Shown here: positions 50,914 through 58,959 of the stretch, in pieces
Layout of the letters: each line of letters opens with the position of its first letter
Numbering within the stretch: the first letter of the stretch is position 1
Assembly: GCF_003725695.1 (NCBI RefSeq)
Contig: NZ_RJSE01000003.1
Coordinates: forward strand, 281,127 to 345,126
DNA length: 64,000 bases
Source: Nocardioides marmoriginsengisoli
Lineage (GTDB): Bacteria > Actinomycetota > Actinomycetes > Propionibacteriales > Nocardioidaceae
Direction: 5' to 3'
The notes under the pieces: generated by a model
The model's database searches: none
What the model was told of the DNA's origin: nothing
Seen by the model: the letters and a program-made list of their open reading frames with translations, nothing else
Made by a program: the position numbers and the translations under genes

Positions 50914-51453
50914 GTGAGTGCTGATGTCTCCTGCCGGGTCGCCTGGTCCGACGACGCCCCCGCGATCGCCGCGGTCCAGGTCCGCGCCTGGCGCACCTCG
51001 TACGCCGACCTGCTGCCGGCCGACCTGCTCGCCGGCCTCGACCCCGACCAGCTCGCCGAGGGCTGGCGCGCCTCCCTCGCCAAGCCGGCCGACGCCCGCC
51101 AGCGTGCCCTGATCGCCCTCGAGCGCAACCTGGTCACCGGGTTCGCCCTCACCGGACCGGCCGGCGACCCCGACCGCGACCCGGTCGCCGACGGCGAGGT
51201 GACCGACCTGACCGTGGACCCGCACAAGCGCGGGGCGGGGCACGGATCGCGGCTGATGCAGGCCTGCGTCGACACCCTCAAGGCCGACCGGTTCACCCGG
51301 GCGGTCACCTGGGTGGCCGCGACCGACGACGCCACCCGGGCCTTCCTGGTCGCCGCCGGCTGGGGGCCCGACGGGGCGCACCGCACCCTCGACCTCACCG
51401 GCGACGGCAGCGTCACCGTCAAGCAGGTCCGGCTGCACACGGATCTGGGCTGA
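50914..51453 (+). CDS. GNAT-family N-acetyltransferase
   Basis: A 179-residue acetyltransferase with the GNAT fold. The acetyl-CoA motif is VTDLTVDPHKRGAGHGSRLMQACVD (Q/R-x-x-G-x-G/A pattern), preceded by AIAAVQVRAWRTSYADLLPADLL, typical of N-termini of this family. GTG 50914 is preferred to TTG 50902. Substrate unknown. The stop is directly followed by the ATG of azlC, so the three genes GNAT-azlC-azlD form one transcript. Confidence 0.86.
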   Translation: MSADVSCRVAWSDDAPAIAAVQVRAWRTSYADLLPADLLAGLDPDQLAEGWRASLAKPADARQRALIALERNLVTGFALTGPAGDPDRDPVADGEVTDLTVDPHKRGAGHGSRLMQACVDTLKADRFTRAVTWVAATDDATRAFLVAAGWGPDGAHRTLDLTGDGSVTVKQVRLHTDLG

Positions 51454-52176
51454 ATGACGGCCCGGCAGTCCGGCGATCCGGCCGCGCCTGATCCGGGCGA
51501 GCTGGCTCCCGCCGAGCGCCGCCAGATCGTCCGGGACGGCCTCGCCGTCGCGGTGGCCACCGGCGCCTACGGGATCTCCTTCGGGGCGATCGGGGTGAGC
51601 AGCGGGCTCGACGTGATCCAGACCTGCGCACTCTCGCTGCTGGTCTTCACCGGGGCGTCCCAGTTCGCCTTCGTCGGCGTGATCGCCGCCGGAGGAGCTC
51701 CCCTGGTCGGCGCCGCGTCCGGACTGCTGCTCGGCGTCCGCAACACCTTGTACGGGCTCCGGCTGGCGCCGCTGCTGGCCTGGCACGGTGCGCGCAAGGC
51801 CGCGGCGGCGCACCTGGTGATCGACGAGTCCACCGCGATGAGCGTCACCCGGGGATCGACGGAGGCGGCCCGGGTGGGCTTCCTGACCACCGGCCTCGGG
51901 GTCTTCGTCCTCTGGAACGCCTCGACCCTGGTCGGCGCGATCGCCGGGGACGCGATCGGCGACCCGCGGGACTACGGCCTCGACGCCGCTGTCGGCGGAG
52001 CCTTCCTCGCACTGCTGTGGCCACGGCTCACCACGGCCACTACCCGGATCGCGGCCGTGCTCTCCGCGGGCGTGGCCCTCGTCCTGGTGCCGCTGACCCC
52101 GGCCGGGATCCCGGTACTGGCGGCCGGGGTCGTGGCGCTGGGTCTCGGTCTGCGCGGACGCGAGGTGGCGTCATGA
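51454..52176 (+). CDS. azlC: AzlC-family branched-chain amino acid exporter, large subunit
   Basis: A 240-residue membrane protein with five or six helices. The family motif GAYGISFGAIGVSSGLD and LVFTGASQFAFVGVIAAGG are characteristic. The AzlC/BrnF subunit pairs with AzlD to export branched-chain amino acids. The ATG abuts the GNAT stop. The last codons overlap the azlD ATG as ATGA. Confidence 0.92.
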   Translation: MTARQSGDPAAPDPGELAPAERRQIVRDGLAVAVATGAYGISFGAIGVSSGLDVIQTCALSLLVFTGASQFAFVGVIAAGGAPLVGAASGLLLGVRNTLYGLRLAPLLAWHGARKAAAAHLVIDESTAMSVTRGSTEAARVGFLTTGLGVFVLWNASTLVGAIAGDAIGDPRDYGLDAAVGGAFLALLWPRLTTATTRIAAVLSAGVALVLVPLTPAGIPVLAAGVVALGLGLRGREVAS

Positions 52177-52484
52177 CCTGGATCGCGATCCTGGCCTGCG
52201 CCGCCGGGTGCTACGGGCTGAAGCTCGCCGGGCTCTCGGTACCCGCCCGGGTGCTGGAGAGCAGGCTGGTGCAGCGGATCGCCGACCTGCTCCCGGTCGC
52301 CCTGCTCGCCGCCCTGATCGGCGTCCAGGTGTTCGCCACCGGCGACAGCTCCGACCAGACGCTCGCGATCGACGCGCGCCTCGCCGGACTCGGCGCCGCC
52401 GCCGTCGCCCTGCTGCTCCGAGCGCCGTTCCTGGTCGTCGTGCTCGTCTCGGCCCTCACCGCCGCACTGCTCCGCCTGCTCTGA
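52173..52484 (+). CDS. azlD: AzlD-family small subunit
   Basis: A 103-residue protein with four hydrophobic helices, including LPVALLAALIGVQVFATG and the terminal LRAPFLVVVLVSALTAALLRLL. It is the partner of AzlC; the ATG overlaps the azlC stop as ATGA, which fits a fixed stoichiometry. No other features. Confidence 0.9.
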   Translation: MTWIAILACAAGCYGLKLAGLSVPARVLESRLVQRIADLLPVALLAALIGVQVFATGDSSDQTLAIDARLAGLGAAAVALLLRAPFLVVVLVSALTAALLRLL

Positions 52485-52506
52485 GCCCAGAGATGAGGGC
52501 CCAGAG

Positions 52507-52542
52507 GTGAGAGGCCCGTACCCCCAGGTACGAGCCCCTCAC
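52507..52542. terminator. Hairpin after azlD
   Basis: The inverted repeat GTGAG-(6)-CGTACC / GGTACG-(7)-CTCAC, centred on CCCCA, lies 22 bases after the azlD stop. Its inner stem CGTACC/GGTACG is perfect. It probably ends the GNAT-azlCD transcript. Confidence 0.6.
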
Positions 52543-52561
52543 CGGCAGCAACCCCAGCCCT

Positions 52562-52624
52562 GCCCTCCGGCCCGACGATGCTTGGGGGGAAGCACCGTCG
52601 GAGCGGAGGCGGGCCGGGAGGGGC
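52562..52624. terminator. Nested hairpin after the M4 protease gene
   Basis: Outer arms GCCCTCCGGCCCG (52562-52574) and CGGGCCGGGAGGGGC (52610-52624) enclose a second hairpin, ACGATGCTT / AAGCACCGT (52575-52598), around a GGGGGG loop. It ends 2 bases before the protease stop on the reverse strand, so it can terminate that gene as well as read-through from azlD. Confidence 0.6.
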
Positions 52625-52625
52625 T

Positions 52626-54230
52626 TCACCCGACGGACACCGCGCTCCACGCGGTGGCGACGGCGTTGTACTGGGTACTCCCGGACCCGTACAAATCCCT
52701 GGCTGCGTTCAAGGTGGCTGTGCGGGCACCGGCGTAGTTCGTGCTCGACGTCATGTAGACCGTTAGGGCGCGGTACCAGATCTGGGCGGCCGCATCGCGA
52801 CCGATCCCGGCGACGGAGGATCCGTTGCAGGTGGGGCTGGAGTGCGCCACCCCGCCGAAACTCTTCGGCGCGGACCCCTCGGCGAGCAGGTAGAAGAAGT
52901 GGTTGCCGACCCCCGAGGAGTAGTGCACGTCCAGGTTCTTCACGCTGCTCGTCCAGCAGTTCACCGAATTGCCGTCGCTGGCCGGGTTGTCCATCCGGCG
53001 CAGTCCGACGTGGTTCTTCAGGTCGAACCGCTCGCCGATCAGGTAGTCGCCCGGGTCGGCCGGGTTGGCGGCGAAGAACTCGACCATCGTGCCGAAGATG
53101 TCCGAGGTGGCCTCGTTGAGCCCGCCGGACTCGCCGGAGTAGGTCAGCCCCGCGGTGTTCTCGGTGACGCCGTGGCTCATCTCGTGCCCGGCCACGTCGA
53201 GCGAGGTCAGCGGGCCGTAGTTGACCCCGTCGCCGTCGCCGTAGGTCATCTTCTCGCCGTCCCAGAACGCGTTCACGTACTTGTTCCCGTAGTGCACCCG
53301 GTTGTACGAGCCGGCCCCGGTCCCGAAGATGCCGTTGCGCCCGAACGCCGCCTGGTAGAAGTCCCAGGTGACGTTGGTGCCGTACTGCGCGTCGACTGCC
53401 GCGGACTCCCGCGAGCTGGTCGACCCGTTGCCGAAGCTGGTGTCCGTGCTGGTGAAGAGCGTGCCGGCCTTGCAGCCGAGGCCGAGCAGGGTGCACAGGG
53501 CGCCGTCGGTGGCCCCGTTCAGGTCGGTCGTGTAGGTGTTGCCGCGGGTCGGGTCCTTGAGCTGGTACGACGACCCGCTCTGGGTCAGCCGCAGCGGGAC
53601 GTTGCCGGCGTACAGCGACTGGCCGGAGCCGTCCGCGGTCTGGATCTCCTGCTCGGCCCGGATCAGTGCCCCGGTACGGGCGTCGACGTAGGTCTGCACC
53701 CGGCTCGGGGTGCCGTCGGCCTGCACTCCCCCGGACTGGACCCGCCAGGCCAGGCGCGGCGCCGTACCGGTGGCGTCGACGACCAGGGTCGCGGACTCCG
53801 GCTCGTCGCCGCTGATCCGGCGGTTGACCTTGTTCGGCGCGGCGGCCTTGGACTCGGCAGCACTCGGCGCCAGGACGGCGTCGGCCGACAGCTTCAGGTC
53901 GCTGCGCAGGGTCTGGCTCGACCCCTCCCAGCGTCCGGTCCGGTCCTGGTGGACGACCAGGTCACCACCGACGACCTCGAGCCCGCGGTAGCTGCGGTGC
54001 AACCGGACGTGGGTGCTGCCGTCCCGATCGGTGATGGTGTCGGTGGCGGTCAGCGCCTGTCCGGCACCGAACCGCGAGGTCGAGGCGTGGGCCTTCGCGG
54101 CGGCGATCGCCGCGGCGGCCTTGGTGTCCTTGTCGGCTCCGACGACGGGAGCGGCCGAGATCAACCCGGACGCTGTGGTCGCCGCGAGGACGGCGGTCAG
54201 GGTGGTGAGAAGGCGTGCAGGGGTGCGCAT
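52626..54230 (-). CDS. M4 (thermolysin-type) neutral metalloprotease, secreted
   Basis: A 534-residue preproenzyme. The signal peptide is residues 1-30 (TLTAVLAATTASGLISAAPVVGA). The propeptide includes an FTP/PepSY-like part (LKLSADAVLA, RLHRSYRGLEVVGGDLVV). The mature M4 domain has Zn-binding HEMSH (HExxH, residue about 350), GGLNEATSD with the third ligand Glu, and VHYSSGVGNHFFYLLAEG. Three or more cysteines near the substrate side could form a disulfide. No C-terminal P or PKD domain follows, so the length fits a minimal secreted protease. A GGGAGGAA ribosome-binding site precedes ATG 54230. Confidence 0.94.
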   Translation of the reverse strand: MRTPARLLTTLTAVLAATTASGLISAAPVVGADKDTKAAAAIAAAKAHASTSRFGAGQALTATDTITDRDGSTHVRLHRSYRGLEVVGGDLVVHQDRTGRWEGSSQTLRSDLKLSADAVLAPSAAESKAAAPNKVNRRISGDEPESATLVVDATGTAPRLAWRVQSGGVQADGTPSRVQTYVDARTGALIRAEQEIQTADGSGQSLYAGNVPLRLTQSGSSYQLKDPTRGNTYTTDLNGATDGALCTLLGLGCKAGTLFTSTDTSFGNGSTSSRESAAVDAQYGTNVTWDFYQAAFGRNGIFGTGAGSYNRVHYGNKYVNAFWDGEKMTYGDGDGVNYGPLTSLDVAGHEMSHGVTENTAGLTYSGESGGLNEATSDIFGTMVEFFAANPADPGDYLIGERFDLKNHVGLRRMDNPASDGNSVNCWTSSVKNLDVHYSSGVGNHFFYLLAEGSAPKSFGGVAHSSPTCNGSSVAGIGRDAAAQIWYRALTVYMTSSTNYAGARTATLNAARDLYGSGSTQYNAVATAWSAVSVG

Positions 54231-54361
54231 GCAGGTTCCTCCCGAGAGATCGGGCCGCCGGCGGCGGCCCGGAGGCTCAGCATGGCCGAGCCGGGAAGCG
54301 GTCGGAACCTGTCAAAGAGTGCGCTGCACGAACGTGCAAACGGCCCGCCGTCATCGGGGCG

Positions 54362-55846
54362 CTACGGGCTGATGTCCACGCGTCGTCCGCTGGTGCGATC
54401 ACCGTCGGTGAGCGTCGCCGAGCCGGCCAGCGGCCGGGTCGGATCGGCCCAGGTCACCGAGAGCACCACGTCTCCGGCATCGTTGCCGGTGCAGTCGATC
54501 GCGGTCGTCGAACCGCTGGCCGACGTCGGCGCCGCGCACGTCCACCCCGCGGAGGTCCGGTGCGCCTCGACGGCGGCCGCGTTCTCCAGCTCCAGCCGGA
54601 GCCGCAGCGGCCTGCTCCCGGCGGCCCGGATCCCGATCAACGACGAGTGCGCCGACGACGTCCGCACCGTGCTCACCAGCAACGGTTCGAGCCGGAGCGG
54701 CACCGCCGGCGACGGCGTCGGCCGCGGCTTCCCGCGGGGCTGTTCCGTCCCGGCCGGGACCGGAGGCCGGACCGCCGGAGCCGCGGCCACCGGCGGGACC
54801 GACGGGGACGGACGCGGGCGACGCGGCGCCTTCGACGGAGCGGGCACCGCCTGCTGCGGGACGATCGTCGCCGGCAGCTCGCTGGGAACCGGTGCACGGT
54901 CCGACTGGAACGCGAAGCCGAGAACGGCGGCGACACCGAGCGCGGTCGCGCCGGCCGCCGCCCCGGCTTTCACCCGGACCGCCGCCGAGCCGGCCGACCC
55001 GCCCAGACCGGACCCGCCCAGACCGGACCCGCCGACCCACGTCCCGCTGATCCCGGCCCCGCCGAGGACGGCGACGACCGGGGCCAGCAGCGCGCCGAGG
55101 TCGGTGTTGATCCGGGAGACATCGACGACGGCGACGCGGCACCGTTCGCAGTCCTCGAGGTGCTCCAGCAACCGCTCTCCCTTGCCTCGGGAGAGGTTGC
55201 CGCGCACGTGCCGCGGGATCAGCGGTGCCACCCGGCGGCAGGCATCGCCCACCAGGACGCCGAGGTGCTCGGAGAGGTACGCCTGCCGGAGGCCCTCCCG
55301 GGCGCGGAAGAGTGCGACTCCGACGGCGTTGGCGTTGGAGTCGAGCCGGGCGGCGATCTGCGCCAGCGGCTCCCCCAGCACCTCGGCGCACCACAGCACG
55401 TCGCGCCACCGCGGCGGCAACGTCGAGAACGCCCGCATCAGGGTGGCGTTGTCGACGAGCTCGTCCACCGGGTCCGCGGCGGCGAACCGGGCGATGGCCT
55501 CGTCGGTCACGTCCTCCGAGAGCCGCTCGTGGCTCTTGCGCCGCGCCTGGTCGAGGTGGGCGTTGCGCAGGGTGGTGAGCAGGTAGGAGCGGAAGTTCGC
55601 CCGCGGCCCCTTGCCGCCGTCGAGCTGGGCGAGCACCTTGACGAAGGCCTCGCTGACGACGTCCGTGGCCTGGACGTCGTCGCCGACCAGCGCTAGCGCA
55701 TACCCGAAGGCGGCCGTCCGGTGACGCGCGTAGAGCTCGGCGAACGCCGACCGGTCGCCGTTGCGGCAGGCCTCGGCGAGCACGTCGTCCGGCACGTCCC
55801 GGCGCCAGGGTTCCGGTGCGTCTTCAGGCAGGTCGTGGTGAAGCAT
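54362..55846 (-). CDS. ECF sigma factor fused to a zinc-finger anti-sigma-like, transmembrane and extracellular domain
   Basis: A 494-residue protein that starts as an ECF sigma factor: region 2 at residues about 22-95 (VLAEACRNGDRSAFAELYARH; GYALALVGDDVQATDVVSEAFVKV) and region 4 at about 140-190 (RAFSTLPPRWRDVLWCAEVLGEPLAQIAARLDSNANAVGVALFRAREGL). An H-x3-C-x2-C zinc finger follows (LEHLEDCERC, residues about 232-241), the anti-sigma ZAS-like pattern. A glycine-rich stretch and a membrane segment (AGATALGVAAVLGFAF) lead to a Pro-rich stalk and a beta-rich exterior part with two cysteines. GAGGA lies 9 bases before ATG 55846. It is divergent from the 56073 gene. The fused layout implies signal sensing in cis. 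Confidence 0.85.
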   Translation of the reverse strand: MLHHDLPEDAPEPWRRDVPDDVLAEACRNGDRSAFAELYARHRTAAFGYALALVGDDVQATDVVSEAFVKVLAQLDGGKGPRANFRSYLLTTLRNAHLDQARRKSHERLSEDVTDEAIARFAAADPVDELVDNATLMRAFSTLPPRWRDVLWCAEVLGEPLAQIAARLDSNANAVGVALFRAREGLRQAYLSEHLGVLVGDACRRVAPLIPRHVRGNLSRGKGERLLEHLEDCERCRVAVVDVSRINTDLGALLAPVVAVLGGAGISGTWVGGSGLGGSGLGGSAGSAAVRVKAGAAAGATALGVAAVLGFAFQSDRAPVPSELPATIVPQQAVPAPSKAPRRPRPSPSVPPVAAAPAVRPPVPAGTEQPRGKPRPTPSPAVPLRLEPLLVSTVRTSSAHSSLIGIRAAGSRPLRLRLELENAAAVEAHRTSAGWTCAAPTSASGSTTAIDCTGNDAGDVVLSVTWADPTRPLAGSATLTDGDRTSGRRVDISP

Positions 55847-56072
55847 CCAGGGTCATCCTCGGGTCGACGACAGGGTCGAGAGGCACCTAGCCGAGAGTCC
55901 TCCCCATGTATTGACTCCGGAGGGGGGTGATTTATTACGCGGTCCGAAAAAGTTTTTGAAATCGTGTCCAGAATTGCTCACTCGTGTACGAAGAATACTG
56001 CTCGGAATGCTCTTCGCAAGCCGGAATCAAGCAGGTAGGGTTCCGGCCCATGACGCTCAAGGAATGCCGCCG
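55847..56072. promoter_or_regulatory. AT-rich divergent promoter region of the ECF gene and the 56073 gene
   Basis: The 226-base gap is much more AT-rich than its surroundings. It contains CACCTAG-CCGAGAG (55884-55897) and the 19-mer GGGGTGATTTATTACGCGG at 55924-55942, both repeated upstream of the signal-peptidase/DUF6230 genes. A palindromic AAAAAGTTTTT lies at 55948-55958. TAGGGT (56036-56041) is followed by a small ORF from 56050. Confidence 0.6.
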
Positions 56073-56076
56073 ATGA
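56050..56076 (+). CDS. 8-residue leader ORF (MTLKECRR)
   Basis: ATG 56050 opens a nine-codon frame (MTLKECRR and stop). The TGA at 56074-56076 overlaps the ATG of the next gene (56073) as ATGA. TAGGGT ends at 56041, so the transcript start is expected about 2 bases before this ATG. It could couple translation of the larger gene. Confidence 0.35.
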   Translation: MTLKECRR

Positions 56077-56699
56077 AGAACGAGAACACCCGGGCCGCGG
56101 TCACCCTGCTGATCGGGATCGTGATCGGCGTCGTCGTCACGTTCGCCTACCAGCGGGTCTCCGAGATCAGCTTCGGCAACGACCCCCTGGGGTACGTGGA
56201 CATCGTCGACCGGAACCGGCCGATCGGTGCCGACCCTGCCGCGCTGCTCCAGCGGCTGGACGCCGACACCGGGGGCCGGTGGAACGTCGCCCTGCACCAA
56301 GACCGGCACCCGATCTACGGCGGCACCCCGCTGCGGTCCGACGCGACCGCGCGGCACGCGCTCGCCCGGGTCGTGGGCCTGCCCGACCTGGCGAGCCCCG
56401 ACGCCCAGGGCGTCGCCACCAACGCGCTCGACGCGGACTCCGTACGACGCAACGGCATCCTCTACGTGGTCTGGTTCCAGCAGCCTCCAATGACCCAGCG
56501 CTGGCTGGTCGACAACCCTCGGATCTTCACCGCCAAGGACGCCGAGAAGGCCCGGATCACCTACTGGGCCGGCACCCTCGCGGTGTACTACGTGCCCGCC
56601 GGCGAGCACGACCGCTCGGCCCAGGTACGCCGCTGGGTCCAGGAGGCGGCGCAGTGCCCGGGCACGTCGGCGCCGTGCGAGCTGATCGGCGCCCGGTAG
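56073..56699 (+). CDS. Single-pass membrane protein of unknown function
   Basis: A 208-residue protein. Residues 8-26 (AAVTLLIGIVIGVVVTFAY) form one membrane helix, and the rest is predicted to be outside. The exterior part is mixed alpha-beta (ARHALARVVGLPDLASPDAQGVATNALDADSVRR; YVVWFQQPPMTQRWLVDNPRIFTAKDAEKARITYWAG). A cysteine pair near the C-terminus (AQCPGTSAPCELIG) could form a disulfide. ATG 56073 is chosen; ATG 56064 is in frame three codons earlier. It is divergent from the ECF fusion gene and convergent with the signal peptidase gene. The family is not recognised. Confidence 0.75.
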   Translation: MKNENTRAAVTLLIGIVIGVVVTFAYQRVSEISFGNDPLGYVDIVDRNRPIGADPAALLQRLDADTGGRWNVALHQDRHPIYGGTPLRSDATARHALARVVGLPDLASPDAQGVATNALDADSVRRNGILYVVWFQQPPMTQRWLVDNPRIFTAKDAEKARITYWAGTLAVYYVPAGEHDRSAQVRRWVQEAAQCPGTSAPCELIGAR

Positions 56700-56735
56700 C
56701 CCGGACACCACCGGATCCCCTGCCCTGCAAGGGAA

Positions 56736-57362
56736 TCAGTCCGCCGGAGCGAGCCGCACCGACTGCGGGACGGACCCCGCGCGACCGAACGGCGTCAGCC
56801 GGATGTTCAACCGGGCGCCGATGTCCGCAGCCGCGACGAAGCCGAACTTCCGCGAGTCCTCGGACCCGCCCCAGTTGTCGCCGAGCAGCCAGTACGACGC
56901 CTTCGGGATCGTCGTCCACCGTGCCTGCAGGCCCTCCCGACCGCGCTCGTCGCAGCAGGGCGTGATCGCGCTGCCGACCTGGTCGACCCAGGCCTGGTTG
57001 CGGACCACGTAGGTCCGGCTCGACCCCGCCGGCCGCAGCGTGACCCGCGGGACGCTGCCGTCGAGGATCTCGATCCGGACCCGGTCGCCGGGCACCCCGA
57101 TCACCCGCTTGACGACCCGGAAGGAGCCCTGGCCGAAGGATGCCTCGACCAGGTCGAAGCGCCGGATCTCGTGCCGGTGCACGACGTCCATCAGCAACCG
57201 GTCGCCCTCCTCGAGCGTCGGACTCATGCTCCTGCCGCTGACCTTGACCGAGAAGGTCAGCGCCCCCACCGGGACCAGCACGATCACCAGCACCAGCACG
57301 ATCGCCAGCCACCCGACGACCCTCCAGCTCCTGGATCTCTCGGCGCGTCGAGCACCCTTCAT
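56736..57362 (-). CDS. lepB: Type I signal peptidase
   Basis: A 208-residue S26A peptidase. One N-terminal membrane helix (residues 15-35, VVGWLAIVLVLVIVLVPVGAL) anchors it. Catalytic serine lies in VSGRSMSPTLEEGDRLLMD, and the lysine is in SFRVVKRVIGVPGDRV (box D). YWLLGDNWGGSEDSRKFG is the conserved box E. It therefore should cleave Sec signal peptides outside the membrane. ATG 57362 follows GGGGA by 6 bases; GTG 57365 is one codon upstream. It lies divergent from the DUF6230 run and shares its AT-rich promoter region, which suggests a dedicated role for it, as inference. Confidence 0.93.
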   Translation of the reverse strand: MKGARRAERSRSWRVVGWLAIVLVLVIVLVPVGALTFSVKVSGRSMSPTLEEGDRLLMDVVHRHEIRRFDLVEASFGQGSFRVVKRVIGVPGDRVRIEILDGSVPRVTLRPAGSSRTYVVRNQAWVDQVGSAITPCCDERGREGLQARWTTIPKASYWLLGDNWGGSEDSRKFGFVAAADIGARLNIRLTPFGRAGSVPQSVRLAPAD

Positions 57363-57679
57363 CACACGTCCCCTTCCCCTGACACGACGGCCCTCCCCCG
57401 GGCCCGAGGCGCACCCTGAGCCTCACCTAGCGAGAGCGAAAAAGGGATGAAATATTACGCGGAAATTCAAGGCAAATAGTTCTGGACGCCCTCGGAAATC
57501 CGGTGCTAACTTTCCGTTCAGCGACGTCCCTTGTCCTCACCTTTCGGGGTGCGGACACCGGGTTAGGGAGACCCGGCGATTCATTTCACGGCTTCCGGGG
57601 GGACCGCTTCCCGGGGGCTCACGGGGGCCGAGCCATGTCGTCCGGCGACTGCCGGGCGCATCACTTGGAGGGATTACTG
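57363..57679. promoter_or_regulatory. AT-rich promoter region and structured 5' leader of the DUF6230 operon
   Basis: This 317-base gap has no gene. GGGATGAAATATTACGCGG lies at 57444-57462, a near copy of the 55924-55942 element, and CACCTAG-CGAGAG precedes it at 57424-57436. TAACTT (57507-57512) is a possible -10, giving a 5' leader of about 160 bases. Four hairpins follow: GTCC-CACC/GGTG-GGAC (57533-57556), CCGGGT/ACCCGG (57558-57576), GGCTC/GAGCC (57616-57634) and CCGGC/GCCGG (57642-57655). GGAGGG at 57667-57672 is the ribosome-binding site. Confidence 0.6.
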
Positions 57680-58321
57680 ATGAAGGAAAGTGGAATGGGC
57701 CGTACGCGGCTCGGCCGGTTCGCCGCGGTGACGATGCCGGCGACGGCGATCACCCTCGGCCTCGGCTTCGCGATCGTGCAGGGGATGGTCTCGGCACAGC
57801 TCTCGGCGACCGATCCGTTCAAGGTCAAGGCGGCCAACGCGACCGCCGACGGCCTCGAGCTCTCGCTCCGCGGGGCGACGGTGGCGGCCAGCCAGGACGA
57901 CGGGACCAACTCGACCGACAAGAAGTCGGCGCTGGTCACCCTGAAGAACGGCACCATCAAGGACCTGAAGCTGTGCGCCGACCAGCCGCTGCCGGGTCCG
58001 CTGGGCACGCTCGGTCTCACGCTCACCGCCACCGGTGACGTGCCGCTGGGTGCCACCACCGACCTGAGCGCCGATGCGGTCAACGCCGCGACCGCGACGC
58101 TGCCGGCCACCGACATCGGTGTCGCGCAGAGCACGCTGGCGCACCAGAGCGGGGTCGCCGGCGGTCGTGCCGGTGGCTTCGGTCTGCAGTCGGCCGGCGC
58201 TGCCGGTTCGGTGCAGCTCGACGGCCTCGACGCCGACGCCTACGCGCTGTCGCTGTCCGGCCTGACGGTGTCGAACATGTCGATCGCGCCGCAGCTCGGC
58301 TCCGCGATGGCGGGCTGCTGA
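57680..58321 (+). CDS. DUF6230-like exported protein, paralogue A
   Basis: A 213-residue protein with an N-terminal membrane/signal segment (residues about 15-37, VTMPATAITLGLGFAIVQGMVSA). The exported part has the family plan: a first Cys in KDLKLCADQPLPG, a GGFGLQS motif, and a terminal Cys as the last residue (MAGC). GGAGGG lies 7 bases before the ATG. It is the first of a co-directional run ending at 63634. Function unknown. The DUF6230 label rests on recalled similarity to streptomycete proteins of the same pattern. Confidence 0.75.
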   Translation: MKESGMGRTRLGRFAAVTMPATAITLGLGFAIVQGMVSAQLSATDPFKVKAANATADGLELSLRGATVAASQDDGTNSTDKKSALVTLKNGTIKDLKLCADQPLPGPLGTLGLTLTATGDVPLGATTDLSADAVNAATATLPATDIGVAQSTLAHQSGVAGGRAGGFGLQSAGAAGSVQLDGLDADAYALSLSGLTVSNMSIAPQLGSAMAGC

Positions 58322-58410
58322 GACACAGCTGGACCGTGGCCGGCGGACCGCAACCGTCCGCCGGCCACGCCGGCAGCACCTGACCGACTGTCGACCTGGG
58401 AGGGACCGAC

Positions 58411-58959
58411 ATGCTTCGCAGCACACCTCCGGCGCACCACGACGTGGACGCCGCACCCGCACCCGACGACCAGGCCGGCGTCCTCACCGACCCGCCGGCC
58501 GAGCCGGGCGTCCTCCGGCGCTACCGCCGCGCCTTCACCCGGTTCCGTCGTACCCGTCCGTTCTGGGGCTGCCTCACGCTGGCGCTCGGCGGCTGGTTCG
58601 TCCTCAAGCCCGTCGTCGGCGGCTCGTTCAAGATGATCGTGCAGCTCGGCGCCGGCGGCATGGTCGTCTACCTCCTCGGCGGGGCGATGATCCTGGCCGC
58701 CGCGATCGCGATGGTCGCCCCGGCCCAGCGGCACTTCCCCGCGATCATGGCCGCCGGCTCCTCGGTCGCCTCGCTGCCGCTGGCCAACCTCGGCGGTTGG
58801 CTGGTCGGGATGTTCTTCGGGATCGTCGGCAGCGGCCTGGTCTTCGCCTGGACGCCCTACACCGAGGCCCAGCTCGAGCGCTTCGCCGAGCGCGCCCGCC
58901 AACGCGACGAACGCCGGCAGAACCGACGCAACGGGAGGAACCCCCATGCAGCACCTTGA
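58411..58959 (+). CDS. DUF6114-like membrane protein, paralogue 1
   Basis: A 182-residue protein. A cytoplasmic N-terminus leads to FRRTRPFWGCLTLALGGWFVL, then about four membrane helices (residues 55-145, including GGMVVYLLGGAMILAAAIAMV). The C-terminus is highly basic and arginine-rich. The DUF6114 motif RRTRPFWG is shared with the paralogue at 59739. GGGAGGG lies 7 bases before ATG 58411. Its 3' end overlaps the next gene by 14 bases. It may be a membrane partner for the exported proteins, by genomic association only. Confidence 0.75.
   Translation: MLRSTPPAHHDVDAAPAPDDQAGVLTDPPAEPGVLRRYRRAFTRFRRTRPFWGCLTLALGGWFVLKPVVGGSFKMIVQLGAGGMVVYLLGGAMILAAAIAMVAPAQRHFPAIMAAGSSVASLPLANLGGWLVGMFFGIVGSGLVFAWTPYTEAQLERFAERARQRDERRQNRRNGRNPHAAP

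Noticed and set aside
57520-57679. c-di-AMP (ydaO-type) riboswitch in the DUF6230 leader
   Set aside because: GGGGGACC and GCTAAC-like bits occur, but not in the consensus order, and the characteristic pseudo-symmetric core is missing.
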